Shown in pieces: positions 27,114-36,481 of a stretch of 64,000 nucleotides of DNA. The notes beneath the pieces are model-generated. The model saw only the letters and a list, made by a program, of their open reading frames with translations, was not told the DNA's origin and ran no database searches. The translations under genes and the position numbers were made by a program. This DNA is from Tritrichomonas musculus (lineage: Eukaryota > Parabasalia > Tritrichomonadida > Tritrichomonadidae): contig JAPFFF010000009.1 in assembly GCA_039105265.1 (NCBI GenBank), positions 2,852,001 to 2,916,000 of the forward strand, given 5' to 3'. Position 1 is the first letter of the stretch, and each line of letters starts with the position of its first letter.

Positions 27114-30100
27114 ATGTTTTTTGTTCTTATTTTACACTGCTTTTGCTCAAACGCTGATCCTCAAAATTTAACCGAAATATGTATTAACCCTTTGAAAGGT
27201 GATTGCCATGGCATTTTTGCGGTCAACAAATCAACTGATTTCGAAAGATATTGTGCTTTTTCAACCAATCTAACAATATATCTTCAAAATGATATTTTCA
27301 CAGTCGCTTTTTTAAATATGATATATCTTCCTTTTTTAGTTAACTGCAAAATTATTGGAATGACAACAAACTCTACTTTTGATATTGTTATCGATACCCA
27401 AAGATCACCAAAATTAAATTTCACATTAGAAAATGTTAATGTTGAGCTTAGATCGCAATTTCATTCCATTAATTTTAAATCACTAAGCTTAAATAATGCA
27501 GCAATTAGCTATAGCAAAGGGAAAATATGCGCAGAACATATGCAAAGTGATATATTTTCTTTATCTAATTCACAAAGATTTTGCGCAAATGTTTATGATA
27601 TTAACGCATCTTATCACCCACCAGAACCAAGAACACTGTTATTATATCATTTCTCAGATGAATCAAACTCAAACGAGTTAGATATTAATCTTTTTGGATT
27701 GAATGAAGATTATTCAATTGAACTTGAAACTTATTATTTAATTTTAACATTTCCAGACGACAATCCAACAACATTTGAAATTTATTCAGAAAGAACCAAT
27801 TTCCTTTTAAACGATACATCATCTTCTAACTCAATTACTCTTTTGACAAATTTAAGAACTGATGAAATTAATAAATGGGAATGTGGCTTATATCAATTAA
27901 ACATTTTTCATACTGGCCAATTAATTATGAACCTATTAGCATCAAACCTTTTCTTTGGTAAATTAACAACCAATATTCTCAATTTAACATCAGTATTTGG
28001 GTGCACATGCAAAGTTCTCAATTTTGAATCATCAGTTCCCAGCAATTTACTTTCGGTTTATATAGATTCCGACATTGATCTTATTCTTTATAACGACCTC
28101 AACTCAAATGCAAATTTCACTGGCAATGGACGCATTAAAATTACATCTGATTTTAGTATTGAGCATTTCACTAAACTTTATACTAAAACCTTGAATTTTT
28201 CAAATTACGCATCATTCAAAATTGATGTAACCCGTGACCAAAAGGAAGCTTTTATTTTTGTTGAAAATGAAATTGATTATTTAAATGATATTATCATTTA
28301 TCCAGTTTTTGATGACACAAAATTTTCAATTCCAGATGATATTGACTCTCTTCTTGGCAAAACTCTTTTTACATTTTGCGCTCCTAATGCAGATATTGAT
28401 CATTTTGACGTTCGAGCTCTTCAATATAGCGATGGAAATCAAGCTCCTCCTGGCTTTACTGCTGAAGCTATGTCATTCTCTCTTCAGCAAAATCAAAATT
28501 ACATTTCACTTGTCTTTGCTAAAGATCCAAGATCTTTTTCCACATCAGCTTGTATTTATTCATCAGATCCTACTTTATGTGAAAATATATCAGATTCTAC
28601 ATTTAATGCAACTAAAGGTGAAACGCCGTTTGAAGATGAAATAACATCTTATTATATTAATATCAAAATAGCTGAAGATCTTCCATCTCAATATTCATTG
28701 AACTTTTCGAAATTATCAGGAAAACATGAAATTAGTATTTCAGCCTTTCCTAAAGAACAAATAAATTCTCAGGATTTTGACGAAATAAATCCATCTCTTA
28801 CAGACGTTAATATTTTTGACTCAAGACCAGATACAAAAGAAACATCATTAATCTTTGATAGAATAGCAGTCAAATTAAACTCGAATGCAACTAATTATAA
28901 TCGAATATATCTTGCAAATGGGTCCAGAATAACGAACAATGTCAATCTCAGTACAATTAGTTCATTAGAATTTGATTTTCGATATTCAAGAGAATATTAT
29001 AATGAATTTTATGAGTGCAATAACATAAAAATGCATAATGCTGACATTAATGAAATTATATTTTATGAATCAACTTATACTTTTGTGAAAGGCTTCAATA
29101 GGGTAAGCTTTTTAAATAGCTATACATTTACATTAATTTTTGAATCAGCATCAACATCACCTTATCAAATTGTTTCTCATATTTTGTCAACTGAAATCAA
29201 ACCACTCATTTTCCATTCACATTTGCCAGTCCCGTTATTTATCAACTTTACAGATTTAACAGGCCAGACACCAACAAATTTAATTGCAGTACAACTTCAA
29301 CTTGATTCTTCATCTCCTATTTGCATTTCTTCACCAACTTATAATATCCCAGTTGAAATTACAAGTATAAAAGATTCTTCGACATTTGAAAAAATGAAAC
29401 GAATTGTTGTTCATTCCGAATCAAATATTGTTGATCGCGGCTTTTATCCAAGCTCATTAACAATTCGTGAAGATAATGTTTCTTTTATTGCTTTTGACAA
29501 TTCGTTGAAAAGACCAATTCCATCACAATTTTCCGAGATTGATATTTATTCTGACACATTTTTATTATCAGATACATATTTAAACGGAAAGCATGTATTT
29601 GGCAATCGATCGTTCACAGTAAGCGACGTTAAAGTTAACGACAGAGCTAGAGCAACTCTAATATATGGAGAGATTTCAAAGTCAATCACTGTTTGTGAAG
29701 GCTCTACATTAAATCTATTTCATATGAAAATGCCTATTTTGAACGGGTTATCGATCACATATCATGTTACTCTAGGACAAACACCACCATTAATCAATCT
29801 AATTGAAAATCAGACCAGTCTTGAGATGCCATCTAGAACGCCTTTTTCTATTTTGAAGGATTACACTAAATTTTCTCCCCAATCAATCACTGTGGAACAT
29901 AAATTTCCTCATAGACGCCTTACAGACACAGATAACGATACTGTCGATTATTGCATTTTGAAATTAAAAACAACAGACAGTTGTGAAAGTCTTTTAAGTA
30001 CCGTAATATTTGATCCACCAGAAATTGGATCAGCTGATGGCGTTTATTCATTTTATGCAAAGTGCTACCCACAATGCTTAGGCGTTCAACGTCAATTTCA

Positions 30101-30281
30101 CAAAAGTAGTGATAAACCAAATCCAAATAAATTAGATTTAAAAACTATTATCATCATTTCTGTACTTAGTGGAGTGACTCTTATTTTAATTATAGTTATC
30201 GTTGTTTTGGTAGCTAAGCGAAAGCAAAATCCTAACGATTACATGAAAAGTTTGCTAATGACTCTACCTTCAGATATGTAA
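27114..30281 (+). CDS. Large type I membrane glycoprotein, trichomonad-type, unknown function
   Basis: A 1,055-residue protein with a short signal peptide (MFFVLILHCFCSNA), a long extracellular or lumenal region, and one C-terminal transmembrane helix near 1018-1043 (IIIISVLSGVTLILIIVIVV) followed by a short basic cytosolic tail (KRKQNPNDYMKSL). The ectodomain has many N-x-S/T sequons, scattered Cys and repeating strand-rich segments, consistent with a beta-helix or beta-sandwich fold, but I recognise no named domain. Trichomonads carry large families of such surface proteins. The neighbouring plus-strand acid phosphatase is also secretory, but co-regulation is not shown. Protein-level function is unknown: adhesion, coat or vacuolar membrane are all possible. 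Confidence 0.8.
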   Translation: MFFVLILHCFCSNADPQNLTEICINPLKGDCHGIFAVNKSTDFERYCAFSTNLTIYLQNDIFTVAFLNMIYLPFLVNCKIIGMTTNSTFDIVIDTQRSPKLNFTLENVNVELRSQFHSINFKSLSLNNAAISYSKGKICAEHMQSDIFSLSNSQRFCANVYDINASYHPPEPRTLLLYHFSDESNSNELDINLFGLNEDYSIELETYYLILTFPDDNPTTFEIYSERTNFLLNDTSSSNSITLLTNLRTDEINKWECGLYQLNIFHTGQLIMNLLASNLFFGKLTTNILNLTSVFGCTCKVLNFESSVPSNLLSVYIDSDIDLILYNDLNSNANFTGNGRIKITSDFSIEHFTKLYTKTLNFSNYASFKIDVTRDQKEAFIFVENEIDYLNDIIIYPVFDDTKFSIPDDIDSLLGKTLFTFCAPNADIDHFDVRALQYSDGNQAPPGFTAEAMSFSLQQNQNYISLVFAKDPRSFSTSACIYSSDPTLCENISDSTFNATKGETPFEDEITSYYINIKIAEDLPSQYSLNFSKLSGKHEISISAFPKEQINSQDFDEINPSLTDVNIFDSRPDTKETSLIFDRIAVKLNSNATNYNRIYLANGSRITNNVNLSTISSLEFDFRYSREYYNEFYECNNIKMHNADINEIIFYESTYTFVKGFNRVSFLNSYTFTLIFESASTSPYQIVSHILSTEIKPLIFHSHLPVPLFINFTDLTGQTPTNLIAVQLQLDSSSPICISSPTYNIPVEITSIKDSSTFEKMKRIVVHSESNIVDRGFYPSSLTIREDNVSFIAFDNSLKRPIPSQFSEIDIYSDTFLLSDTYLNGKHVFGNRSFTVSDVKVNDRARATLIYGEISKSITVCEGSTLNLFHMKMPILNGLSITYHVTLGQTPPLINLIENQTSLEMPSRTPFSILKDYTKFSPQSITVEHKFPHRRLTDTDNDTVDYCILKLKTTDSCESLLSTVIFDPPEIGSADGVYSFYAKCYPQCLGVQRQFHKSSDKPNPNKLDLKTIIIISVLSGVTLILIIVIVVLVAKRKQNPNDYMKSLLMTLPSDM

Positions 30282-30467
30282 ATATGTTATGATAATAAAT
30301 AATAGATTAAAACATTTTAAATGATATTTATTTGTTTTGTTTAATTTTGCTGTTTATTTGTTATTTTTAAAGATTTGAATTAAATTATTATATTTTTTTT
30401 TTTTTGTGAAACTTTCTGTGTAACAGAAAATTTTGAATTGATTTTTGTCCTTAATAATTTTTAAAAA

Positions 30468-31664
30468 ATGCTTTTCTTTTATCTTTTATCATATTTTGGC
30501 AAATCGGAATATTTGATAGATCAGTGTGTAGCTCCATTAAATCTCCCAAAACCTTTAGAAAATGGCACATTACTCCAAGTTCAAGTAATTATAAGGCATG
30601 GTGCTAGAACTCCTGGGGAAGATTTTCATGATTCCGCAACAACACAAAAATGGTATTGTGATGTACTAGATTCACACTCTCCACGATTAAATCCAGCCCC
30701 AGTAAAATTTTTTAGGAATTATAGAGATGAATTTGATGAGCGCCTCATTAAATATAAACCTACATGCAGAGAAAAAGATCTTCTCACTCTTGGCATGAAT
30801 CAGCATTTTGAACTTGGTCAAGCATACAAAAAATTATATTACGAAAAAATGAATTTTTTACCAAAGAATATAAATCCATCATTTTTCTTTGCTAGAGCTT
30901 CTGAATCAGATAGAACACTACGTTCTGCTATCTCATTTATTCAAGGAATGTTTCCACCTGCTTCTCCTAACGAAGTTATTCCACTAGTAACAGATAACAA
31001 GGCAGCTGGCCTTATGCACCCTAAAGATAAATGGTGCAAAAAATTAAAAGGCTCAGTTGAATATATGCACAAGACAGAGAAATTTAAAACATTTTTTAAA
31101 GATTTTTCTGACAAACATCAGAAACAATATGAGAATGAAGTTTCAGGTGATTGGAATCCTTCTCGAGTCAAAAAATTCTGCTCATGGGTTGTTATGACAC
31201 AGTGTACAGGACATCAAATACCAACCAATATTTCTCAAGATTTGCAAACAGATTGCATGACACTAGTTAATTATCATCAATTTATGCAGCACGATAATGA
31301 TAAATATAAAGGTATTGCTTCTTCGCCTTTCTTCCGAGAAATGTTTAGAATTGCAGATAATTTGATTACTTCAGAAGAACATTATAAATTTGTTCTTTTC
31401 AGTTCTCATGATACAGCATTAGCTGCTTTTTTAGATACACTTGGATATAATTATCATGATAAATCGGCGATTCAAGTTAGATCTCATCTTGCCTTTGAGT
31501 TATGGGAAATTGATGGCAGTGTTTATTCAAGATATGTTTTTAACGGTGAACCTATAAAAATTCCATTTTTGAATAATAAAACCCTCTTCCAGTATGCTAT
31601 GTTAAAAGGAGAAATGGCTAGATTAGGATATTTGAATCACTGCTTCATTCCTGAATGGGATTAA
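30468..31664 (+). CDS. Histidine acid phosphatase (branch 2)
   Basis: A 398-residue secreted or lumenal phosphatase. The catalytic RHGARTP motif lies at 43-49, with His44 as the expected phospho-acceptor. The distal proton-donor motif is SSHDTAL with His314-Asp315. Further family landmarks are the arginine segment ARASESDRTLRSA and spaced Cys residues. The N-terminus is a short hydrophobic stretch (MLFFYLLSYFG), likely a signal peptide or anchor. These enzymes hydrolyse phosphomonoesters at acid pH in lysosomes or outside the cell, and trichomonads are known for high acid phosphatase activity. There is no C-terminal transmembrane helix, so a soluble enzyme is expected. Phytase activity is possible within the family but not indicated. 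Confidence 0.92.
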   Translation: MLFFYLLSYFGKSEYLIDQCVAPLNLPKPLENGTLLQVQVIIRHGARTPGEDFHDSATTQKWYCDVLDSHSPRLNPAPVKFFRNYRDEFDERLIKYKPTCREKDLLTLGMNQHFELGQAYKKLYYEKMNFLPKNINPSFFFARASESDRTLRSAISFIQGMFPPASPNEVIPLVTDNKAAGLMHPKDKWCKKLKGSVEYMHKTEKFKTFFKDFSDKHQKQYENEVSGDWNPSRVKKFCSWVVMTQCTGHQIPTNISQDLQTDCMTLVNYHQFMQHDNDKYKGIASSPFFREMFRIADNLITSEEHYKFVLFSSHDTALAAFLDTLGYNYHDKSAIQVRSHLAFELWEIDGSVYSRYVFNGEPIKIPFLNNKTLFQYAMLKGEMARLGYLNHCFIPEWD

Positions 31665-32005
31665 GATAATTATTTATCATTGTTGTTGTTATATTATTTT
31701 TTAATTCTTTATGCTAATTGTTATTAAATTTATAAAAATATATCAAATTTGTAATTGTTTCAAACTACGTATTTTTGTTCTATTTCTGATAAATAAAACA
31801 TCGAATCATTTCATCAAACAATGAAAAAAAATTTTTTTGAATCTAAGATTTCATATTGAAATGAAACAAAAGCCAAACTAAAAAATACATCAATTTTCTT
31901 TTTTATATAATAATAAATAGCTTATGATGCTGAAAAAACATCAAAAAAACAAATATTTATAATTTTCATCAATTCTTCGTATTTGATATATCTCTTTTAT
32001 ATGAT
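31665..32005. other. Convergent intergenic region
   Basis: About 340 bp between two convergent genes, AT-rich with no gene, RNA or repeat recognised. Confidence 0.6.
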
Positions 32006-34573
32006 TTAAATCATTTTTTTTGGTGGTGGTGGAAGAGTCATTCCGGTTGGTGGCGGAGGAAGAGACACTCCAGTAGGAGGTGGTGGAGGCAAATTTGATC
32101 CGTTGAACATATTAACATTGCCAAGTGGAGGAAGATCCATTCCATTTGGTGGAGGAGGCATTCCAGCATTTCCAACGGGTGGTAATCCATTCACATCACC
32201 AAGAGGAGGTAGATCAGGAAGTGCCCCCAGTGGCACTTCATTCAGAGATGCTGAATTATAATTTTTCCTATAAAGACGATATTCTTCAGGTGAAATTGGA
32301 AGTCTATTTGGTGCCACTTTTGATGGATCTTTTCGATGATTATTGATAATTTCTCGGATTTCATCTTCAGATAAATCAAATAAATTCTCAGGTTCTTGAT
32401 TTGTAATTTGTTCTTTATAGTTTGGTTGAACTTGGCTTGGCTGACTTGGCAAATCGGAAAGATTAGTATATTGATATTGAACACCAGTTTCTCCATTTGC
32501 TGCTGATGCTTGCCTCATTTGTTCAGGACTTGCTCCTATTTTTGAAGCGACATTATTTGTCCAGTCTTGCTTTCGAATTGGATCATAATTAATTCCATTG
32601 AATTCGTCATCATTATCATCATTATTTCCACCAATAACAACTCTTCCATTTTCATCTGCAAAAGTGATTGATTCATCTGGGACTTTAATTTGTTTATTCC
32701 CATTGATTACTTTATGATAAAGTTCGTTTACTTTTCCAATGAATCCTTCTTTATAGTTTTCAATATCTCTTGTTTTTTCAGCATCTTCATAGTCATCAAT
32801 TGAGTCTCTAAGATTTTCTAGGGCTTCAAGTGGATATTTTATATGCAAAGGACGACCACGATCTGCAAGCTTTTCAAAGAATGAGAGAATTGTTTCTTTA
32901 TCTTCAATTCCAGTGAAATTAAAGCATAGTTTTTTGATTCGCCTGTTGGCCATCAAAGCATTGGCTAATTCAATGACATTATCATCACTGATTGGTTGAT
33001 CGTTTAATGACAGAGATATAAGTGAATGGTTATTTTCGAGATTATCAATGATGGATTTTATTGCTTCTTCTTCTAATTCGTTTAGATCATATGTATCAAG
33101 TGTTAATTCTCGAATTGTGTAATTTTGTCTGAGAAGGGTTGGTATTAAACATGTTGTTTCTGGAGTATTATCTATACATCCGCTTATGTTTAGTGATAGT
33201 AAAGATTTTGTTGAATTTATAAATCTAATAAATGGCTTGTTAACAGTATTGTTTGACCAATTTAATTTTGCTAATTTGGGTGCTGATTTTTCGTCAATAG
33301 TACTTAAAAATTGTCGCCATTCTGATTCTTTCAATGAAATACTTACAAGTGATACGTGATAAACTTTATCTTCTTGTGGTGAATGATTCATTAAAGAAGT
33401 AAAGAGGCTATCAAATGTGTCATATTCGAATTGAACTTCATCTAATATAATTTCATTCAAAGATAATGGAAAATTAAGTGGTTTGCTATTCGATTCTGTG
33501 CATTGGTTTCCGGATAGATCAATTGATTCAATCTTAATTCCATATAAAGCAAAAAGAGATTGCAAAACAGGGAGAATTTCCATACCACAATTCTGGAGTA
33601 CTAACTTTTTAGTATTTGAAAAAAGTGATAAATGGTTGGATAGTATGGAGGCATCATTTTGTGAAAAATCAATTATTGGTATTTCTTTAAATTTATCTAA
33701 ACTCGAAAACTTCGAAAGTAATAGTTCTAATGTATTTTTATCAAGGCACGAGCTGAATTGAAGAAGTTTGAGCGATGAATTATTAATTATCTTTGAAATT
33801 GGCTCAATTAACAATGATTCAAATTTGAAATCTTGAAATATTAGTTGTCTTATTTGATTCAAATTATTAGAGTTAGCAAAAGATTCAAAATCTGCTGTAA
33901 TTTTTGCTGAAAATGAAATTTCAGTAAATGATTTATTATTTGGAAGATATGAAAGCAAAGCATTTAGTATATCTGAGCTGAGTTCCACGTCAATATTTAT
34001 TCGTTTATATCCAGTTCGAAAACCTGCGCAGTCTAAAAGAAGCGGGAGATTATCAATGAATGATGAAAATTGTGATAAAGTCAGTTCGTTTGAATTATCA
34101 TCGAATTCTGATCTTGCAGCATCAATATCAGATGTTGAAACAATATTACCCTTAAAACTCAATTTTGCAGCTAATCTGGAAGCTGCATCATGCCCAAATG
34201 ATAAATTAAATCCAGGACAGTCAATTGCTGGTAGTTCATCTTGATTCATTATGCTAAATAAATTTTTTAAAATTGCATTGGTAATATCTTCAATGTCTGA
34301 ATGTATAATAGAAAACTTACTGGAATCAGATTCAAAGGATAGTTGATTATTCAAAAACGATAATTTCTTCAATTGAAAGAAATTAAACAAACATTTTCTT
34401 TTTTGAGATGATTGCTCGAAAAGACTTACAAATGATTCTGTTACAACTAATATTTCATTGCTTTTCTGTTTCTTTTCATCTATACAATCAACCAACATGC
34501 ATATCGTAGGATTTACGTCTCCATCATTAATTTGATCTTTAATTGAATTCCATATTTCTTCATCAACAGTCAT
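32006..34573 (-). CDS. CARMIL-like LRR protein with proline-rich tail
   Basis: An 855-residue protein. The first 110 residues fit a PH-like fold (EILVVTESFVSLF, KRKCLFNFFQLKKLSF). A long LRR region follows (about 180-600; for example KIESIDLSGNQ, LLSLNISGCID, HSLISLSLNDQPISDDNVIEL), of the ribonuclease-inhibitor type found in CARMIL. A helical segment rich in charged residues comes after it, and the C-terminus is proline-rich with repeats such as GVSLPPPPTGMTLPPPP. In animals CARMIL regulates actin capping protein and links to Rho signalling and membranes. I cannot see a clear capping-protein-interaction motif, so the tail may instead recruit profilin or SH3 proteins. Many trichomonad proteins share this PH-LRR-Pro layout. 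The gene is convergent with the phosphatase gene and lies in the same orientation as the EMC1-like gene upstream. Confidence 0.82.
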   Translation of the reverse strand: MTVDEEIWNSIKDQINDGDVNPTICMLVDCIDEKKQKSNEILVVTESFVSLFEQSSQKRKCLFNFFQLKKLSFLNNQLSFESDSSKFSIIHSDIEDITNAILKNLFSIMNQDELPAIDCPGFNLSFGHDAASRLAAKLSFKGNIVSTSDIDAARSEFDDNSNELTLSQFSSFIDNLPLLLDCAGFRTGYKRINIDVELSSDILNALLSYLPNNKSFTEISFSAKITADFESFANSNNLNQIRQLIFQDFKFESLLIEPISKIINNSSLKLLQFSSCLDKNTLELLLSKFSSLDKFKEIPIIDFSQNDASILSNHLSLFSNTKKLVLQNCGMEILPVLQSLFALYGIKIESIDLSGNQCTESNSKPLNFPLSLNEIILDEVQFEYDTFDSLFTSLMNHSPQEDKVYHVSLVSISLKESEWRQFLSTIDEKSAPKLAKLNWSNNTVNKPFIRFINSTKSLLSLNISGCIDNTPETTCLIPTLLRQNYTIRELTLDTYDLNELEEEAIKSIIDNLENNHSLISLSLNDQPISDDNVIELANALMANRRIKKLCFNFTGIEDKETILSFFEKLADRGRPLHIKYPLEALENLRDSIDDYEDAEKTRDIENYKEGFIGKVNELYHKVINGNKQIKVPDESITFADENGRVVIGGNNDDNDDEFNGINYDPIRKQDWTNNVASKIGASPEQMRQASAANGETGVQYQYTNLSDLPSQPSQVQPNYKEQITNQEPENLFDLSEDEIREIINNHRKDPSKVAPNRLPISPEEYRLYRKNYNSASLNEVPLGALPDLPPLGDVNGLPPVGNAGMPPPPNGMDLPPLGNVNMFNGSNLPPPPPTGVSLPPPPTGMTLPPPPKKMI

Positions 34574-34749
34574 TTTGCAAAACTAAGTGAAATTAAAATT
34601 CAATACCACCTTTGAATTTTTTGAATTTAAGATATTTTAATTCAAACAAAAAAGATCGTTAACTTCACTTTTTATACCTAATTAAAAATATAGTTTTATA
34701 ATTTATTTATTAATATTATATAAATAAAATGATGATTTGCATTCATATC

Positions 34750-36246
34750 TTATCTCCAAAATGCGTCTTTCTTTGAAGAAAATGAATTATATAATATAAA
34801 TAGAGCAATTGCAGATGGAATTGCCATAACTAACAAATGAATAGTATTTTCATCACTCACAACACCTTCAACGGCAATAAGATTTCTGTTCATTGCTTGG
34901 AAAACTAAGCAGCCATAATGATCAACAATTGCAGTAACACCATTGAATGCTCCTTCAGATTTTTCTCCAAAAACTTTTGAATTGTATGGGTTAGAATCAG
35001 ATGCGCTGAATGATTGAAATGCACTAAATTGATTTGGTTTTATAGTTTGCCTCACTCCATTTGAAAAAACAAAAATTGAAGATCCAGCTGCTGTTATCAA
35101 GTTATCTGTAGTAAACGATCTTTGTGAAGTATTTGTAAGACCAAATGAATTGACATAACTAACTTTGTTGGTTTTCCTCATATAAGAAACTGCAGCATAT
35201 TCGTTATGAGTCCAGCATGTACCAAATTTAGCTTTCTTTGCGTGGTTTATTGATCTAATTTTGCCATTATGATCAAAAACTGCAACTTGAAGTGATTTAT
35301 TACATTTTGAAACAATAATTCCTCCATAAGAATTAAAGTTTGTGCAGACAGATTTGCAATAATTTGGATATACAAATTCTCTGCCTTTAATATTAACAAC
35401 TTGATTATGAAGTGAACCATTAATTACTTTTCCTGTGTATTTTGTTATATTGAAACCCTTTGGTTGTAAAAGAAAAATACCTTCTGGTGTTTCATAAAGG
35501 AATCCTTTGGAATTAGAAGTATATGTAATAATTGATGCTTTGATTGAGAAAGCAAGTTCTTCATTAACTAGATCGAAAACTAATAAGTGTGTTTCATTAT
35601 TCAATACTATGAGTGATTTTGAAAGAGCAAGAAGCAGCTTAGCATTATGGAGAGGTTCTTTAATATTCCAAATTTCTTGTCCGTCTTTGTAGTATGAAAT
35701 TACAGTTGGTTCGTAATGGATATCAGTTGGTAAGTATGAATATTTTGCATCTTCAATTCTGTCTCCTGTAGTTCCATTGATTTTCGAATGTCCACAAATA
35801 ATATTTCCATCATCTGTAATGTTTAATCCAGGCTCAGTATCTCCAAAAGGAATAATCCATGTTAAGTTTTCTAATTCGTATGATGCTAGATGTGTATCGT
35901 TTCTTATAACAATTGTTTGGTTCAAACAATCAATTTCTTTCATGTTTTTAATTGAGTGGCGGTACTGATATAAAAGAAGGCCGGTTTCACGGTCAAGAAC
36001 ATAAAAAAAGTGCTTTGTTCCTACTATTCCTATTGTTTGAATAAGATCAAGTGCTAAAGCATTTGGAATCATTTGCCTCCAATAAACTTCACCAGAAGAT
36101 TCATTAAGCATTGCTACAACTCCATCTTTGGTACTGATGAATAAATCGGATTCCCTGACACGAGAAAGAACTGGTTCTCCTAAATAATTGGTTTCCCAGA
36201 CTGAAGAAGCAAAAACAAAAAGATATGCAAACATTATGAAGAACAT
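34750..36246 (-). CDS. EMC1-like subunit of the ER membrane protein complex (short form)
   Basis: A 498-residue protein with a signal peptide, a PQQ/WD-like beta-propeller that begins like EMC1 (VVAMLNESSGEVYWRQ, matching the family's NVIAALNSRTGEILWR), many sequons, and one C-terminal transmembrane helix (HLLVMAIPSAIALFILYNSF) followed by a tail ending AFWR, as human EMC1 ends NRAWR. EMC1 is the large lumenal subunit of the complex that inserts membrane proteins into the ER. The protein is about half the length of animal or yeast EMC1, so the second propeller seems to be missing. It is divergently paired with glucosidase II alpha (235 bp between starts), another ER folding factor. Confidence in family is good from both ends of the protein; the internal deletion relative to the family is inferred from length. 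Confidence 0.78.
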   Translation of the reverse strand: MFFIMFAYLFVFASSVWETNYLGEPVLSRVRESDLFISTKDGVVAMLNESSGEVYWRQMIPNALALDLIQTIGIVGTKHFFYVLDRETGLLLYQYRHSIKNMKEIDCLNQTIVIRNDTHLASYELENLTWIIPFGDTEPGLNITDDGNIICGHSKINGTTGDRIEDAKYSYLPTDIHYEPTVISYYKDGQEIWNIKEPLHNAKLLLALSKSLIVLNNETHLLVFDLVNEELAFSIKASIITYTSNSKGFLYETPEGIFLLQPKGFNITKYTGKVINGSLHNQVVNIKGREFVYPNYCKSVCTNFNSYGGIIVSKCNKSLQVAVFDHNGKIRSINHAKKAKFGTCWTHNEYAAVSYMRKTNKVSYVNSFGLTNTSQRSFTTDNLITAAGSSIFVFSNGVRQTIKPNQFSAFQSFSASDSNPYNSKVFGEKSEGAFNGVTAIVDHYGCLVFQAMNRNLIAVEGVVSDENTIHLLVMAIPSAIALFILYNSFSSKKDAFWR

Positions 36247-36481
36247 AATTCAAAAATTGAATACTTTATGAAATGTGAAAAAAAAAAAAAATTAATATAA
36301 GCTTAAAAATACAATGTTATATGCATGTTTTAATAATAATATTTTTTCATAGTCGATCAATTTTTTTTTTTTTTTCTCTTGATTTTCAATTTAACATCAA
36401 TTTTTTCACCTTTAATTTAATTTATAGAAAAAAATTGAAAATGTAAATGCTCGGCTAAATAAAGAATATTTTCTGATTAAA

